Below, piece after piece: positions 54,801-64,000 of a DNA stretch of 64,000 nt; the first letter of the stretch is position 1, and each line of letters begins with the position of its first letter. The translations under genes were made by a program, and so were the position numbers. The notes below the pieces were generated by a model, which had not been told where the DNA came from, did no database searches, and was given only the letters and a program-made list of their open reading frames with translations. The DNA lies in NCBI GenBank assembly GCA_001247695.2, contig LGRX02033440.1, positions 51,405-115,404 of the forward strand, in the 5' to 3' direction. The DNA comes from Cymbomonas tetramitiformis (Eukaryota > Chlorophyta > Pyramimonadophyceae > Pyramimonadales > Pyramimonadaceae).

Positions 54801-57800
54801 TCTCAGCGTGTCGCCGCTCTCAGCGTGTCGCCGCTCTCAGCGTGTCACCGCCGCTCTCAGCGTGTCGCCGCTCTCAGCGTGTCGCCGCTCTCAGCGTGTC
54901 GCCCGACTGCCGTCGGGTACAAGAACATTAGAGCTGCCCAACTTAAACTGGTCCGTTCATTTTTAATAGTGGCAATTTTCCGAATCCGACAGTCCATATA
55001 CGATTCCAGAGATCAAAATACGATACATTCCTTTGTTGCTCCCCAGGAATCTCTTCGGACCTTCCGATGTTTCCGATCTGAAAACATTGGACGGCTCAAC
55101 TTTAGTTGGGCACCCCTAAAGAACATAGAACTGACAAGTACCCCTCGTATGTAGCGGGGATCTTGTAAGCCTTATAGTAATACATTATTATCATGATAAG
55201 GATTAAGGCTATAGGCTTATAATAATGGGTATCACTATAAGGCCTATAATAATAATGATTATTATAAGCCTTATCATAATGATTATTATTAGAAGGCTTA
55301 TAGTAATACTAGCCTTATAATAATATCCCATCTTGACGACCATGACTATTATTATAGGTCTTAGTGTACTGTACATACCTCAGTAGTGCAGCCGACATTC
55401 TGTGGCAATTCTGGGGATAGGATTTTGGTCGCCAAAGGAATCGGTCCGAGGATAACCACACCCGCATATGGCGCATGGGGCACATCACGTCACTGCCAGA
55501 CTGTACGTGGTGCTCTGTGGCATGCACCAGCGTAGGGGGAAGCTTGGTGGGCTCAGGTGGTGACGTAAGGCATACCTGCACTGCCGTGTAGTCGCGCTCC
55601 AGCTGGGCTACCTGACAGATGCCCGTCCCCACTGAGCATGGAGTGCACCGCGCACAAGCCGCTCACCATGCGAATAGCCGTTGCAGCGTCCCCGGCGGCC
55701 ACAAACCCATCACCCCATGCATGGATCGCCACAAAAATACTAAGAGCGATTTGTGGCCCGCTTCAACGTCGGACGCATCCAAGGGCCACAACGTGCAGAG
55801 CGCAACATCCGAGGGCCACAACGTGCAAAGCGCATCATCCAAGGGCTATAACGTGCAGAGCGCATCATCCAAGGGCTATAACGTGCAGAGCGCATCATCC
55901 AAGGGCCACAACGTGCAAAGCGCATCATCCAAGGGCTATAACGTGCAGAACGCATCATCCAAGGGCTATAAAGTGCAGAGCGCATCATCCAAGGGCCACA
56001 ACGTGCAGAGCGCATCATCCAAGGGCCACAACGTGCAGAGCGCATCATCCAAGGGCCACAACGTGCAGAGCGCATCATCCGAGGGTCACACCGTATTCAG
56101 CAGGCGTATCAACAAGTCCCTGGAAATTTAGGACACCCTGAATGGTGGAAACAAAGTAACCGGCAGCCGGCCGAGTGGAGGCGAAGAAGGTGGGTGCTGG
56201 AAGTAGGGTAGGTGGTGGCGGGCAGCGCTGGAAGTAAGGTAGGTGGTGGCGGGCAGCGCTGGAGTAAGGCAGGTGGTGGCGGGCAGCGCTGGAGGTACGA
56301 TAGGTGGTGGCGGGCAGCGCTGGAAGTGGGCAGGTGGTGGCGAGCAGCGCTGAGAAATGAGGCAGGTGGTGGCGGGCAGCGCTGGGCAGGTAGGTGGTGG
56401 CGGGCAGCGCTGGAGTAAGGTAGGTGGTGGCGGGCAGCGCTGGAAGTAGGGCAGGTGGTGCGCGGGCAGCGCTGGAAGCAAGGTAGGTGGTGGCGGGCAG
56501 CGCTGGAGTAAGGTAGGTGGTGGCGGGCAGCGCTGGAGTAAGGTAGGTGGTGGCGGGCAGCGCTGGAGTAAGGTAGGTGGTGGCGGGCAGCGCTGGAAGT
56601 AAGGTAGGTGGTGGCGGGCAGCGCTGGAGTAAGGTAGGTGGTGGTGGGCAGCGCTGGAAGTAAGGTAGGTGGTGGCGGGCAGCGCTGGAGTAGGGCAGGT
56701 GGTGGCGGGCAGTGCTGGAAGTAAGGTAGGAGGTGGCGGGCAGGCTGGAAGTAGGTAGGTGGTGGCGGGCAGCGCTGGAAGTAGGGCAGGTGGTGGCGGG
56801 CAGCGCTGGAAGTAGGGCAGGTGTTGGCGGGCAGCGCTGGAAGTAGGGCAGGTGGTGGCGGGCAGCGCCCGGCGGAGCAGTGCCAAATGCCATCTCGAGT
56901 GGAAGGAGAGGGGGGATGAGGTTCACCTTTCGGTACTCCTCGGCCGCATTCGTCTCATGCTGGGGGTCCACAACACCCGGCGGCCTCACTCCACAGACCC
57001 ACAGACATGCAGCCTACAGAAGACACCAGCGCTGAGGAGGAGCAACGGGCGCGTGAAACAAACCGCTCTCTCCTCGTCCTCCCACGGGCAAGCGTTGCCT
57101 AAGGTGTGCACTCAGACCTTTCACTCCCCCAAACTGTAACCTCGACCCCCCTAGACCCTAGCCGGTCCCCACGCCCCTCTGGAATTGGACAACTCTACCC
57201 TAGCGTGAGCTTGCCCCGGCGCTCCCCAACCGGCACTGCCGGCGGCGCGGAGGAGGCTGCGGGATGGCGCACCTGGAGCACTCTCTCCATCTTCTTCTGG
57301 GAGAGACTCTCCTCCACTCGAATTGCTCCGACGTACAGCTGGTCCACTTCGACAGGCATCGCTGGCGAATCGTTGAGCCGGAGTATCACAGCATCCTGAA
57401 CACCACCACACCAGCATCAAACTGACGTCGCAAATCGACCTGAGTACCGCGGCACTGGCTCTCGTGGCCACACTTCCCAAAATACTGCAAAAACTGGATT
57501 CCCCCCCCCGGGTCACTCCTCCTCACGGCTGGCTCTTCCCTCAGACACCCACTAGGATTCACACAGCGAGTCATGGTTTGCCACGTCAAGCGCTACTTAG
57601 GTCATGTTCGCGCGAGACAGCTCTCAACTTTAATGAGCCAATAGCTGGCCGACTTGCTGCCAGGATCCCTTCGGGGCCTTGCACCCATGACTTGAGGTGA
57701 GGCCACGAGTACCACACACGTGGCCGCCGTGCGCATCGCAGGCGGACTCTGCCCCGGAGAGGTGAGCTACCTTGAACTGCTCTGCGACGTAGGTCCGCTG

Positions 57801-60112
57801 CCCAAAATACGCCTCGGTCAGGATTTTACCCGCCCTGTTCCTTATGGCCTCTGCGGCGCGAGCCTCGACCACCTGTTGCAGTAATGGGCAGGCCGCCCCA
57901 TGCATTGAATCCAGGCAGGGCTGGTGAGCACCTCTGCAGCGCCGTCGCCTGGAGGTGCGAAGAGGCGCACGCTGTGAACGCACAGGGCGCGGAGCACCGG
58001 GGTACGGGCACACTCGCTCCGCGCAGAGCGCTCGAAGCGGAGTCAGAAGCGAGCCGAGGAGAAGACTCAGTGGACTGTATCACACGGCAGCCAGGCGCAA
58101 CCGCTGCTCTGCCTGGACCATGGCACGGCTCAGATTCCCCAGTGCTGCGAGGCGAGCCCTGCCCGCGAGCCTTCACCTGCACTGAGCGGAGGTGGGTCTT
58201 GTGAAGGGTTGGGGGCTGGGTAGGGGCAAGCCGCTGAGGTACACTGGGCCGGCCATGCGCAAAGCGAAGGTGCTGGGAGTCACTGCGGCATTTACCTCGG
58301 CGTAGTCGAAGGCGTAGGTCTTGTACAGGTCGCCGATCTCACTTTGCTTCAGGAAGTACGAGAAGGTGATGTCGACATAGAAGGTCACCCCAACAGTCTC
58401 GTTACTCTCGGCAGCGGAGAAAATCCCAAACTCCGCGAAATCTACGAAATGTGCAGTCGCCTGCACCTCCGCATGCGCCCATCTCTTCACCCTCTCTTCA
58501 CCCTCTCCTCACCCTCTGGTTGCCCACACCGGGACTCCGGAATGCTATCGGAGAAGGCACTGCAGCTCAAGTAAGGAGAAGTCGGCTCTGTCGTTGGAAG
58601 TCCGCATTCACTGCTAGGCACTTTCTGGCGGCGGCTCGCCTTTCAGCAGCTGAGAAAAGGTTTGGAGCTTAGGGTATAGGTTTAGCTTTGCCACTCGGCA
58701 TCATCGTCGAAATCACTGACACAAGTCGTACTACGTGAGACGCAGCGGCGTCACGATGCCGCCCGGGAAACTTCTCACTGCACCAATACGATGCGAGTCG
58801 TGTGACACAAGTCCGTGGCCCAGCAGAGCAGGCCGTATACAGAGGCGCACAGGGGAATATGCCAAGGTGAGCCTGGGAGCTGCAGGGGAATATGCCAAGG
58901 TGAGCCTGGGAGCTGCAGGGAATATGCCAAGGTGAGCCTGGGAGCTGCAGGGGAATATGCCAAGGTGAGCCTGGGAGCTGCAGGGGAATATGCCAAGGTG
59001 AGCCTGGGAGCTGCAGGGGAATATGCCAAGGTGAGCCTGGGAGCTGCAAGGGAGATCACCGTGAATTTCTTCATGACGAAGTCGGGACCCTCCCAGTACC
59101 TCCCCGGCTGCCATGACACATGCCACTCAGTGCCTGCAGCGTGCTATGAACACGGCCCTAGGATGCTGGCGGCACCCGGTCCGCACCGCACTCGGGATAG
59201 GACATGACGACCGGACAACATTGGGAGCGGCGCCATGAAATGGAGAAAGCCGGCATCGAGAGGCAGCGGCCACATCGACGGATCGGTTGAGTAGAAGCAC
59301 ATGCGATGGGAGCTTGCGCTGGATCCCGTCCATTTGATTGGACGAGACCCGCAACGCGTCCAGCCAAGCCAAGTCAGTCACATGTTTGAGGCAGCGGCGC
59401 TCTCAGCAATAAAATCGTACAGATCAACGGCTCAAAAGCGACATCGAACGCATCCCTCGCCTCCGCCAACCACTCTCAACCCTGGCGTGGCCCAATCCTA
59501 TCCGCCAACGCTTTCCAACCGTGCGCCAACCGACCCATCCGGATGCCAGCAAGGAGGCCACGTCAGCGTACCGAATACACATTGCCGGTGAACACCTCCG
59601 ACGTGGTTCGCGATTGCAGCAGACCATACTGAACCAGCACCCACCTCCCTTCGTTACATCTCAGCAGCTACGCCCAAGCACCTTTTGGATAGCCCCCACA
59701 GGGCCGCTGACTCAACAGCCCTCCAGCTCCCCCAGACCTCCCAAGTTGGACGCCCATCTCACCCGACCCATCCAGATTTCTTGGGGCTCGGCCAGCGCGT
59801 TGCCACAAAGACGCTGGCAGCCGGCAATGTGACTCAGCACGCATCTGCACGGTTGTGGCCAACAAGCAGGTCTCCATCTAGCCGCGGACCCTTTTGGTAC
59901 GGCGTGCACTCGGGACACCGGGGACTTGGTATCAATACATAGACCCAGGCTTTGAGGGAGAGGGCAGTATCCATGTGTACCCCAGCTTGTGATACAGGGC
60001 ACAGGTAGGGCCCGGCAGCCCGAAGACAACCCACTCCTTGAAAAGGGGAGGATATTTCATCCACTTCAGTTATTCGCAGAGCGATGGGCAGCACCTCGTG
60101 GTACTCCACAGC
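51848..60112 (-). CDS. SPFH/Band-7 (prohibitin-like) domain protein, multi-exon
   Basis: Exons on the minus strand with GT/AG borders: 60112-60095 (AVEYHE); 59107 onward (PGRYWEGPDFVMKKF); about 58460-58296 (GVTFYVDITFSYFLKQSEIG, KTYAFDYAE); 57872-57771 (VVEARAAEAIRNRAGKI, EAYFGQRTYVAEQFK); 57395-57273 (DAVILRLNDSPAMPVEVDQL, KKMERVLQ); 56959-56927; 55611-55576; 53082-52999 (NQIQLEKTKVLELAASYGTL); 52203-52149 (VQKAEAEATQLVEMTRTEG); 51990-51848, ending TVFKI and a stop. From 57395 on, the phases join. The order (GRYW, a beta-strand region with YVDITFSYFL, AIRNxAGK, then an Ala/Glu-rich coiled coil) is the SPFH plan of membrane-microdomain scaffold proteins. A region near 59.9 kb (GLCIDTKSPVSRVHAVP) is probably another exon. 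The N-terminal membrane anchor, one exon near 57.4-57.7 kb and the joint near 58.5-59 kb are unresolved. Confidence 0.72.
53300..53376. repeat. AT-rich hairpin cluster left of the 17-bp array
   Basis: Contains AAGGCTTATAATAATGC and the opposite-strand counterpart ACTATAAGCCTTACAG about 45 bp later, so the segment can fold on itself. Related units occur at 55163-55340 on the other side of the array. Confidence 0.6.
53458..54905. repeat. 17-bp minisatellite, about 85 copies, SPFH gene intron
   Basis: The unit is GTCGCCGCTCTCAGCGT. Most copies are identical; variants carry CACCGC, GACGCC, CTCGGC or small indels, clustered around 53890-54060. As 17 is not a multiple of 3, 51 nt code for 17 residues in every frame and all three plus frames stay open for hundreds of codons (PLSACRRSQRVAALSVS). 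These are not genes. It lies between the SPFH exons at 55576-55611 and 52999-53082. Confidence 0.97.
55163..55340. repeat. AT-rich hairpin cluster right of the 17-bp array
   Basis: Repeated GGCTTATAATAAT / ATTATTATAAGCC words in both orientations (55163, 55209, 55240, 55258, 55291, 55312). They share the AAGGCTTATAATAAT core with the cluster at 53300. Confidence 0.65.
55775..56090. repeat. 30-bp minisatellite, about 10 copies, SPFH gene intron
   Basis: The unit is CGCATCATCCAAGGGCCACA followed by ACGTGCAGAG. Variants have GGCTATA in place of GGCCACA, at alternating positions. Since 30 is a multiple of 3, frames on both strands stay open without being genes. Confidence 0.92.
56195..56875. repeat. 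about 30-bp minisatellite, about 22 copies, SPFH gene intron
   Basis: The unit is GGTGGTGGCGGGCAGCGCTG followed by GAGTAAGGTA, with 28-32-bp length variants. It shares the intron between SPFH exons 56927-56959 and 55576-55611 with the preceding 30-bp array. The 304-codon Pro-rich minus frame is a repeat product. Confidence 0.93.
58853..59050. repeat. 33-bp minisatellite, 6 copies, each carrying splice-like sequences
   Basis: The unit is GGGAATATGCCAAGGTGAGC followed by CTGGGAGCTGCAG. On the minus strand, the sense strand of the SPFH gene, each unit reads CCCCTGCAG then CTCCCAGGCTCAC, a good acceptor repeated every 33 nt. The minus frame PRLTLAYSPAA stays open through all copies and is contiguous with the exon starting at 59107, so it could be partly coding. 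Confidence 0.9.
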
Positions 60113-60119
60113 CTGATAT

Positions 60120-61105
60120 GAGAAGGGCAGCAAGCTGACCATCAGAAGAAGACCTGCCCAGCGCCAACACCCTGGTAAAAGAGGGCGGCAACACCAGCCG
60201 CATGACACGCAGCAGCCGCGTGCACCTCGGTGAGCGAAAACAGTGCGCAACAACCGCGCGGCTCACGACCAAGCAAAGAGCCGTCCAGTTGCAGGCAGCA
60301 CGCGCAGACATAAGCAGATGCAGCCGACCCTGCCAGCATCATCTAAGGTCCAGTCACAACAACTTTGGGAGTCCTGCTAAGCACATTGCAGGGGTCCAAG
60401 CAGATGGTAACCCGTGCAACACAATGTTATTACCAGGGACCTGTACACATGTGGATCCATGCAAGACACCACTAGCCACATGCGCCTGTGCACAGTGAGG
60501 GACCCATGCAACACATCGATACTGCCTCGGGCCCCTGCAGAGAGGGGCAGCTGCAGAGAGGGGCTAGGTCAAGGGATAGCCAAGGCTGGGGAAGGCACTA
60601 ACCGATCGAAATCAAACCGCCAAAAACCACATATTTGAGGCTGGAATCTCGCCGTCCAAAGTCGGATTGGGAGTGAGACTCCGGTAGCGACAAGGCTGGT
60701 GCGCCTGGTACCATATCGTCATCATCTGTGGTCGCCCCAGCACTGCTCGCCGCTCAGAGTCGACTTCCGACAGGCATGGGCAACAGTGAAAGCGTGAGAA
60801 GGCTTCGGCGTATCAGGAACACAACTCCGGCGCATCACAGCCATTCAAGCTGAAAGTCGGGAAGATCCAAGCGCACCGAATTTCTCGTCTCCCAAGGAGA
60901 ACGACATAACACTCGCTAATGATGTAGAGTTCGGTAGGTCTCTCGACGGGAGATACTGTTCGGAAGGGACCGCCCCTGCGAGCACATGCACCGCAGGAAG
61001 CTGACATCAATGGGGCCCCGCACTGGACAGTTTATCGGGTGTTCCAGATATTCTAGTAAGTATCAACTAGGCACAACGGCTACTTCGCAGTTGCAACAAC
61101 AGGGC
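60120..61105. other. no gene resolved; probable 5' part and upstream of the SPFH gene
   Basis: Short frames only. A hydrophobic minus frame at about 60120-60180 (GLLLMVSLLPFSY) directly precedes the AVEYHE exon and could be part of a membrane anchor if that acceptor is not used. Nothing else recognised. Confidence 0.35.
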
Positions 61106-61215
61106 GCTCCGTTTGAACCCCCAGTCCACCAACAAGGCGTTACGTTTGAACCCCCAGTCCACCAACAGGACGCTCCGTTTGAACCGCCAGTCCACCAACA
61201 GGGCGCTCCCAGATT
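61106..61215. repeat. 33-bp tandem repeat, about 3.5 copies
   Basis: The unit is CGTTTGAACCCCCAGTCCAC followed by CAACAGGGCGCTC, encoding EPPVHQQ-type peptides on plus. No gene context. Confidence 0.85.
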
Positions 61216-61587
61216 GCTCGGACGATTCGCCGAGTGATCCGTGCACCGCGCGGGCTCGAAAGATGCAACGGGTCTTACACAAGCGCATTCAAAATATATT
61301 CGGTTTAAATTGGAGCACAGTGGAATTTCAGTGGTTTCTGCCACGTGTAGATCAAATGACCCGTGTCATGCTTTGCAGCTCTAGTAACGGTTCGTGTCAC
61401 GTGTAGTAGGCACAGAAACTAGACAAAAAGCCCGTGAAGTTACATCGGCTTCAGCTCTGTTCTTTAGCCTTCGGTAAAAGAACTCCACGAAAATATTTCC
61501 TTCTGGGATATTTTCTGTGCGGCATTCTGTAAGTATTAAATCCCTTACTCATGTAGAAGTAAGGAATCAGGAACCTGCACCAGCACA

Positions 61588-62586
61588 ATGACTGGTAGCA
61601 CAGACAGCCCGCAACCAGGGGATCCTGAGCCTCCACCAAGAGGTGGGGCTACCCCGGGTGCTACTGTAAATCCTCCGGCGACGTCGCGGGAGGTGCAGCA
61701 GCTGCTTCAACAGATGAGGCACCAGCAAGAGGCCCACGATGAGGCCATGAAGACCCAAACAGCGGCGAGGATGCAGCAAGATCTGCAGACTCAGCTGCTG
61801 GAAGAGCAAATCAGTGCTCTGCGGGCCGACGCTGCAAAAGCTCGATCTGAGAAGGAAGAGGCCACGTCAACGACGACGTCGACTGGCGATGCAGAGCTGG
61901 AACAGCTCAAACGTCTTCCTTACAGCCCTTCCGCGGCCGTGAATCCCTTTCCGACACGTCCGGAAACGCTGACGGACTTTATGCCGAAGTTGTTCGACCT
62001 GTACGGGGACAAGACGCACGTGGCGTTGAGCAAAAAGTCCAACTCCTCCATGAAGTAGGAGCAGATAGTGCTGGGACCAGCACTCGCGTATTTCCACGAC
62101 GCGATCGTCTACGAGGAGGCCACGATGGACCTTCTGCAGAACCTGACAGAAGCCAAGTACACCCCGCTCCTGGAGGAACTCTGCCACCGGATGCTGCGGG
62201 GACACAACACCAAGAAGGGCGTCTACGGGTTGTTGTGTAACCGGTACACCATGATTGGGTATCGTTCGATGCTTGAGGGCGACAACGAGGCTCACGGTGG
62301 AGCTGATGCTGTGCGGGCGAAGTTGGCGTTCATGGAGCAGAAGATTTATGCTCGGACGGAGGGCATGGTGGCGGACACCGTCCTGACGAAGTGGCTAGCC
62401 GAGTTCCACAACTCCAAGGCCAAGTCGGTGATGACGGCGACAGCGAAGCAGGCAGCGGGTGCTGCAAGCCGAGCACAACGCAGCGACCACCGAGTTGGAG
62501 GTGGTCGTGGAGGAGATCGAGCTCCTCCTCCGAATTCCCCGGGTAAGGGCGGCAAGGCCGCGCATCCCCGTGGGAAGAGGAATTAA
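61588..62586 (+). pseudogene. gag-like ORF1 of a DIRS-type retroelement, one internal stop
   Basis: ATG 61588 (MTGSTDSPQPGDPEPPPRGG) leads into a Gln-rich coiled coil (REVQQLLQQMRHQQEAHDEA, then LEEQISALRADAAKARSEKE). A capsid-like helical part follows (PETLTDFMPKLFDLYGDKTH, AYFHDAIVYEEATMDLLQN), then a basic Gly/Arg tail (HRVGGGRGGDRAPPPNSPGK). A TAG at 62056 interrupts the frame, which then continues in the same register to 62586. No zinc knuckle is visible. The assignment rests on the RT directly downstream. Confidence 0.65.
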
Positions 62587-62639
62587 CTGTGCCTTGGGGC
62601 ACCTGACCTAACCCCTCTCGCTCCGGGGGTTCAGGTCAA

Positions 62640-63480
62640 ACAGCGTACGATACAGGAGTATGTACGTTGTCGCAAAGGAGCATGGCGCGCTGGAGGCGCG
62701 AGCAGCGAAGCACTGCATTGGATCGCTCGAGGAGCGAAGATGCGGTGGGTGAAAGGCCCTCCACCCAAGTTCGACCACGGGACCTCGCCGCGAGATCTGA
62801 CGCCGGAGCAGCAGGCTTGGTTGGACATCGAGACGGACCGAGCTCTCCGGTCTGGAGCATGGGTACGGGCACGCCGAAGACGTCACGTTTTGCGGGTGTT
62901 TCTGGTGCCCAAGCCAGGCTCTCTTGGAGACGGGTGATGGACTTCAGGTGGCTGAACGAGTTCTATGTGAAGTCCAAGTGCAAGATGGAGACCCTGAAGA
63001 AGCTGCGAAGGCCGGCGAGTCAGGGCGATTGGTGCTTCACCTTCGATCTCAAGGACGGGTACCACGCAGTTGGGATTGACCCGGACTTTCAAGAGTTCAT
63101 GCACTTCGACATCTAGGGGGTGCTGTATCAGTGCGGTGCACTCCCCTTCGGGTGGACGGACTCACCACGGATATTTGTCAAGTTGATGAAAACGCTCGTG
63201 GAGCTGATTCGCTCTCCGCAAGTGGGAAATGATCGGCACGCAGTCAAGAAGCTGAGAGATGGACAAGAAGTACGACGACGCTGGGCGGTGGGGCGACGAG
63301 AAGGAGGACTTCCACGAGGCTCGGATCGAGCAATCGCGAGGGTGTTGCCCTACATGGACGACTTCATGGTGATCACCAAGACGCAGGACCATGCCTTCGT
63401 GCAGAGGGATCGAGTGAGCAAGCTTCTACCTCGACTCGGGCTATTCCAAAACGAGAATCCGAGCTCTGGAGGAAATGTAG
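62640..63480 (+). pseudogene. DIRS-type reverse transcriptase, defective and truncated
   Basis: Ordered motifs: RRVMDFRWLNEFYVK, WCFTFDLKDGYHAVGI, YQCGALPFGWTDSPRIFVKL and VLPYMDDFMVITK (the catalytic Y-M-D-D). The LPFG-type box and domain order are those of DIRS/LTR-type enzymes, unlike the GVPQG enzyme at 28 kb. A frame change near 62935 and a TAG at 63114 inactivate it. After LLPRLGLFQNENPSSGG the frame enters the 74-bp array; the RNase H, methyltransferase and tyrosine recombinase regions expected downstream are not in the window. Confidence 0.8.
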
Positions 63481-64000
63481 ATTTAAAGAGACTTGCTCTT
63501 AATCGTATGTTTGGTGCACTGCTGTCTCCCGAGCTGACTCTGGAGGAAATGTAGATTTAAAGAGACTTGCTCTTGATCTTATGTCTGAAATTTTCACATC
63601 TTCAGGCAGCTCTGGAAATGCTCAGTTAAAGACTTTATGATCTTATGTTTGGTGCATTGCTGTCTCCGGCAGCTCTGGAGAAAATGTAGATTTAAAGAGA
63701 CTTGCTCTTGATCGTATGTTTGGTGCCTTCACTCTCCTCCCGAGCTGACTTTGGAGAAAATGTAGATTTAAAGACTTGCTCATGATCTTAGGTTTGGTGC
63801 ACTGCTGTCTCCCGAGCCGACTCTGGAAGAAATGTAGATTCAAAGAGACTTGCTCTTGATCGTATGTTTGGTTCACTGCCGTCTCCCGAGCTGACTCTGG
63901 AGGAAATGTAGATTCAAAGAGACTTGCTCTTGATGTTATGTTTGGTGCACTGCTGTCTCCCGAGTTGACTCTGCAGTAAATGTAGATTCAAAGAGACTTG
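63466..64000. repeat. 74-77-bp tandem array, at least 7 copies, to the window edge
   Basis: The unit starts GTAGATTTAAAGAGACTTGC, continues TCTTGATCTTATGTTTGGTG and ends with a TCTCCCGAGCTGACTCTGG stretch and AGGAAAT. GTAGATT occurs at 63477, 63551, 63685, 63762, 63834, 63908 and 63982. The array begins inside the RT reading frame. Confidence 0.92.

Noticed and set aside
53386..54931. Frames of 463, 434, 234 and 195 codons rich in SPLSACRRSQRV
   Set aside because: They are translations of the 17-bp array in different frames; no start context, no domain, and the array lies in an intron of the minus-strand gene.
56075..56989. 304- and 252-codon Pro-rich minus frames
   Set aside because: Repeat translation of the 30-bp array; only the 11-codon stretch at 56927-56959 has splice support.

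Overview
The window is nuclear DNA from a eukaryote, most likely a unicellular alga. Coding regions are split by GT-AG introns. Two conserved housekeeping genes and a third family-level gene can be read exon by exon: molybdenum cofactor enzyme CNX2/MoaA, AP-3 complex subunit delta, and an SPFH/Band-7-type membrane protein. There is no operon structure. Plant-type telomere-like repeats (CCCTAAA) and the style of very repeat-rich introns would suit a green alga (prasinophyte/chlorophyte type), but the lineage is an inference of low confidence.

Layout. 1-4.3 kb: several minisatellites plus two candidate exons on the minus strand (an SP/TP-rich N-terminus and a coiled coil resembling a BAG domain). 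5.9-6.7 kb: an inverted-repeat element full of short palindromes. 6.8-13.2 kb: the CNX2/MoaA gene on the minus strand, 12 exons resolved, with tandem arrays in most of its long introns. 14.4-14.9 kb: a long foldback MITE with TTAA flanks. 15.9-17.8 kb: a 5'-truncated non-LTR retroelement fragment with RNase H and an NPPF methyltransferase-like tail. 18-20.5 kb: satellite-like and other repeats. 20.9-23.4 kb: a DDE transposase gene with introns, abutting the truncated 3' end of a second non-LTR element.

23.5-41.7 kb is a nested transposon block. A minus-strand non-LTR element (pre-RT, RT and RNase H segments) is split by element D (LTR, gag only) and by element A (LTR, gag only). Element B (LTR, gag only) sits exactly at the right edge of A's 3' LTR, and element C (LTR, gag only) sits inside B. 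All four have recognisable 5-bp target duplications, and A-to-B-to-C LTR divergence falls with nesting depth. A decayed reverse-oriented A-type LTR with its own MITE insertion lies at 42.1-42.8 kb.

44.4-49.4 kb: AP-3 delta on the plus strand, six exons, about 1042 aa, complete. 51.8-60.1 kb: the SPFH-type gene on the minus strand, with four tandem arrays in or between its exons, one of them 17 bp repeated about 85 times. 61.1-64 kb: a small minisatellite and a defective DIRS-type element whose RT runs into a 74-bp tandem array at the window edge.

The three host genes are not functionally linked: cofactor synthesis, vesicle-coat adaptor, membrane scaffold. The common theme is repeat invasion: minisatellites fill introns, sometimes copying a splice acceptor, and gag-only LTR elements stack inside a LINE.
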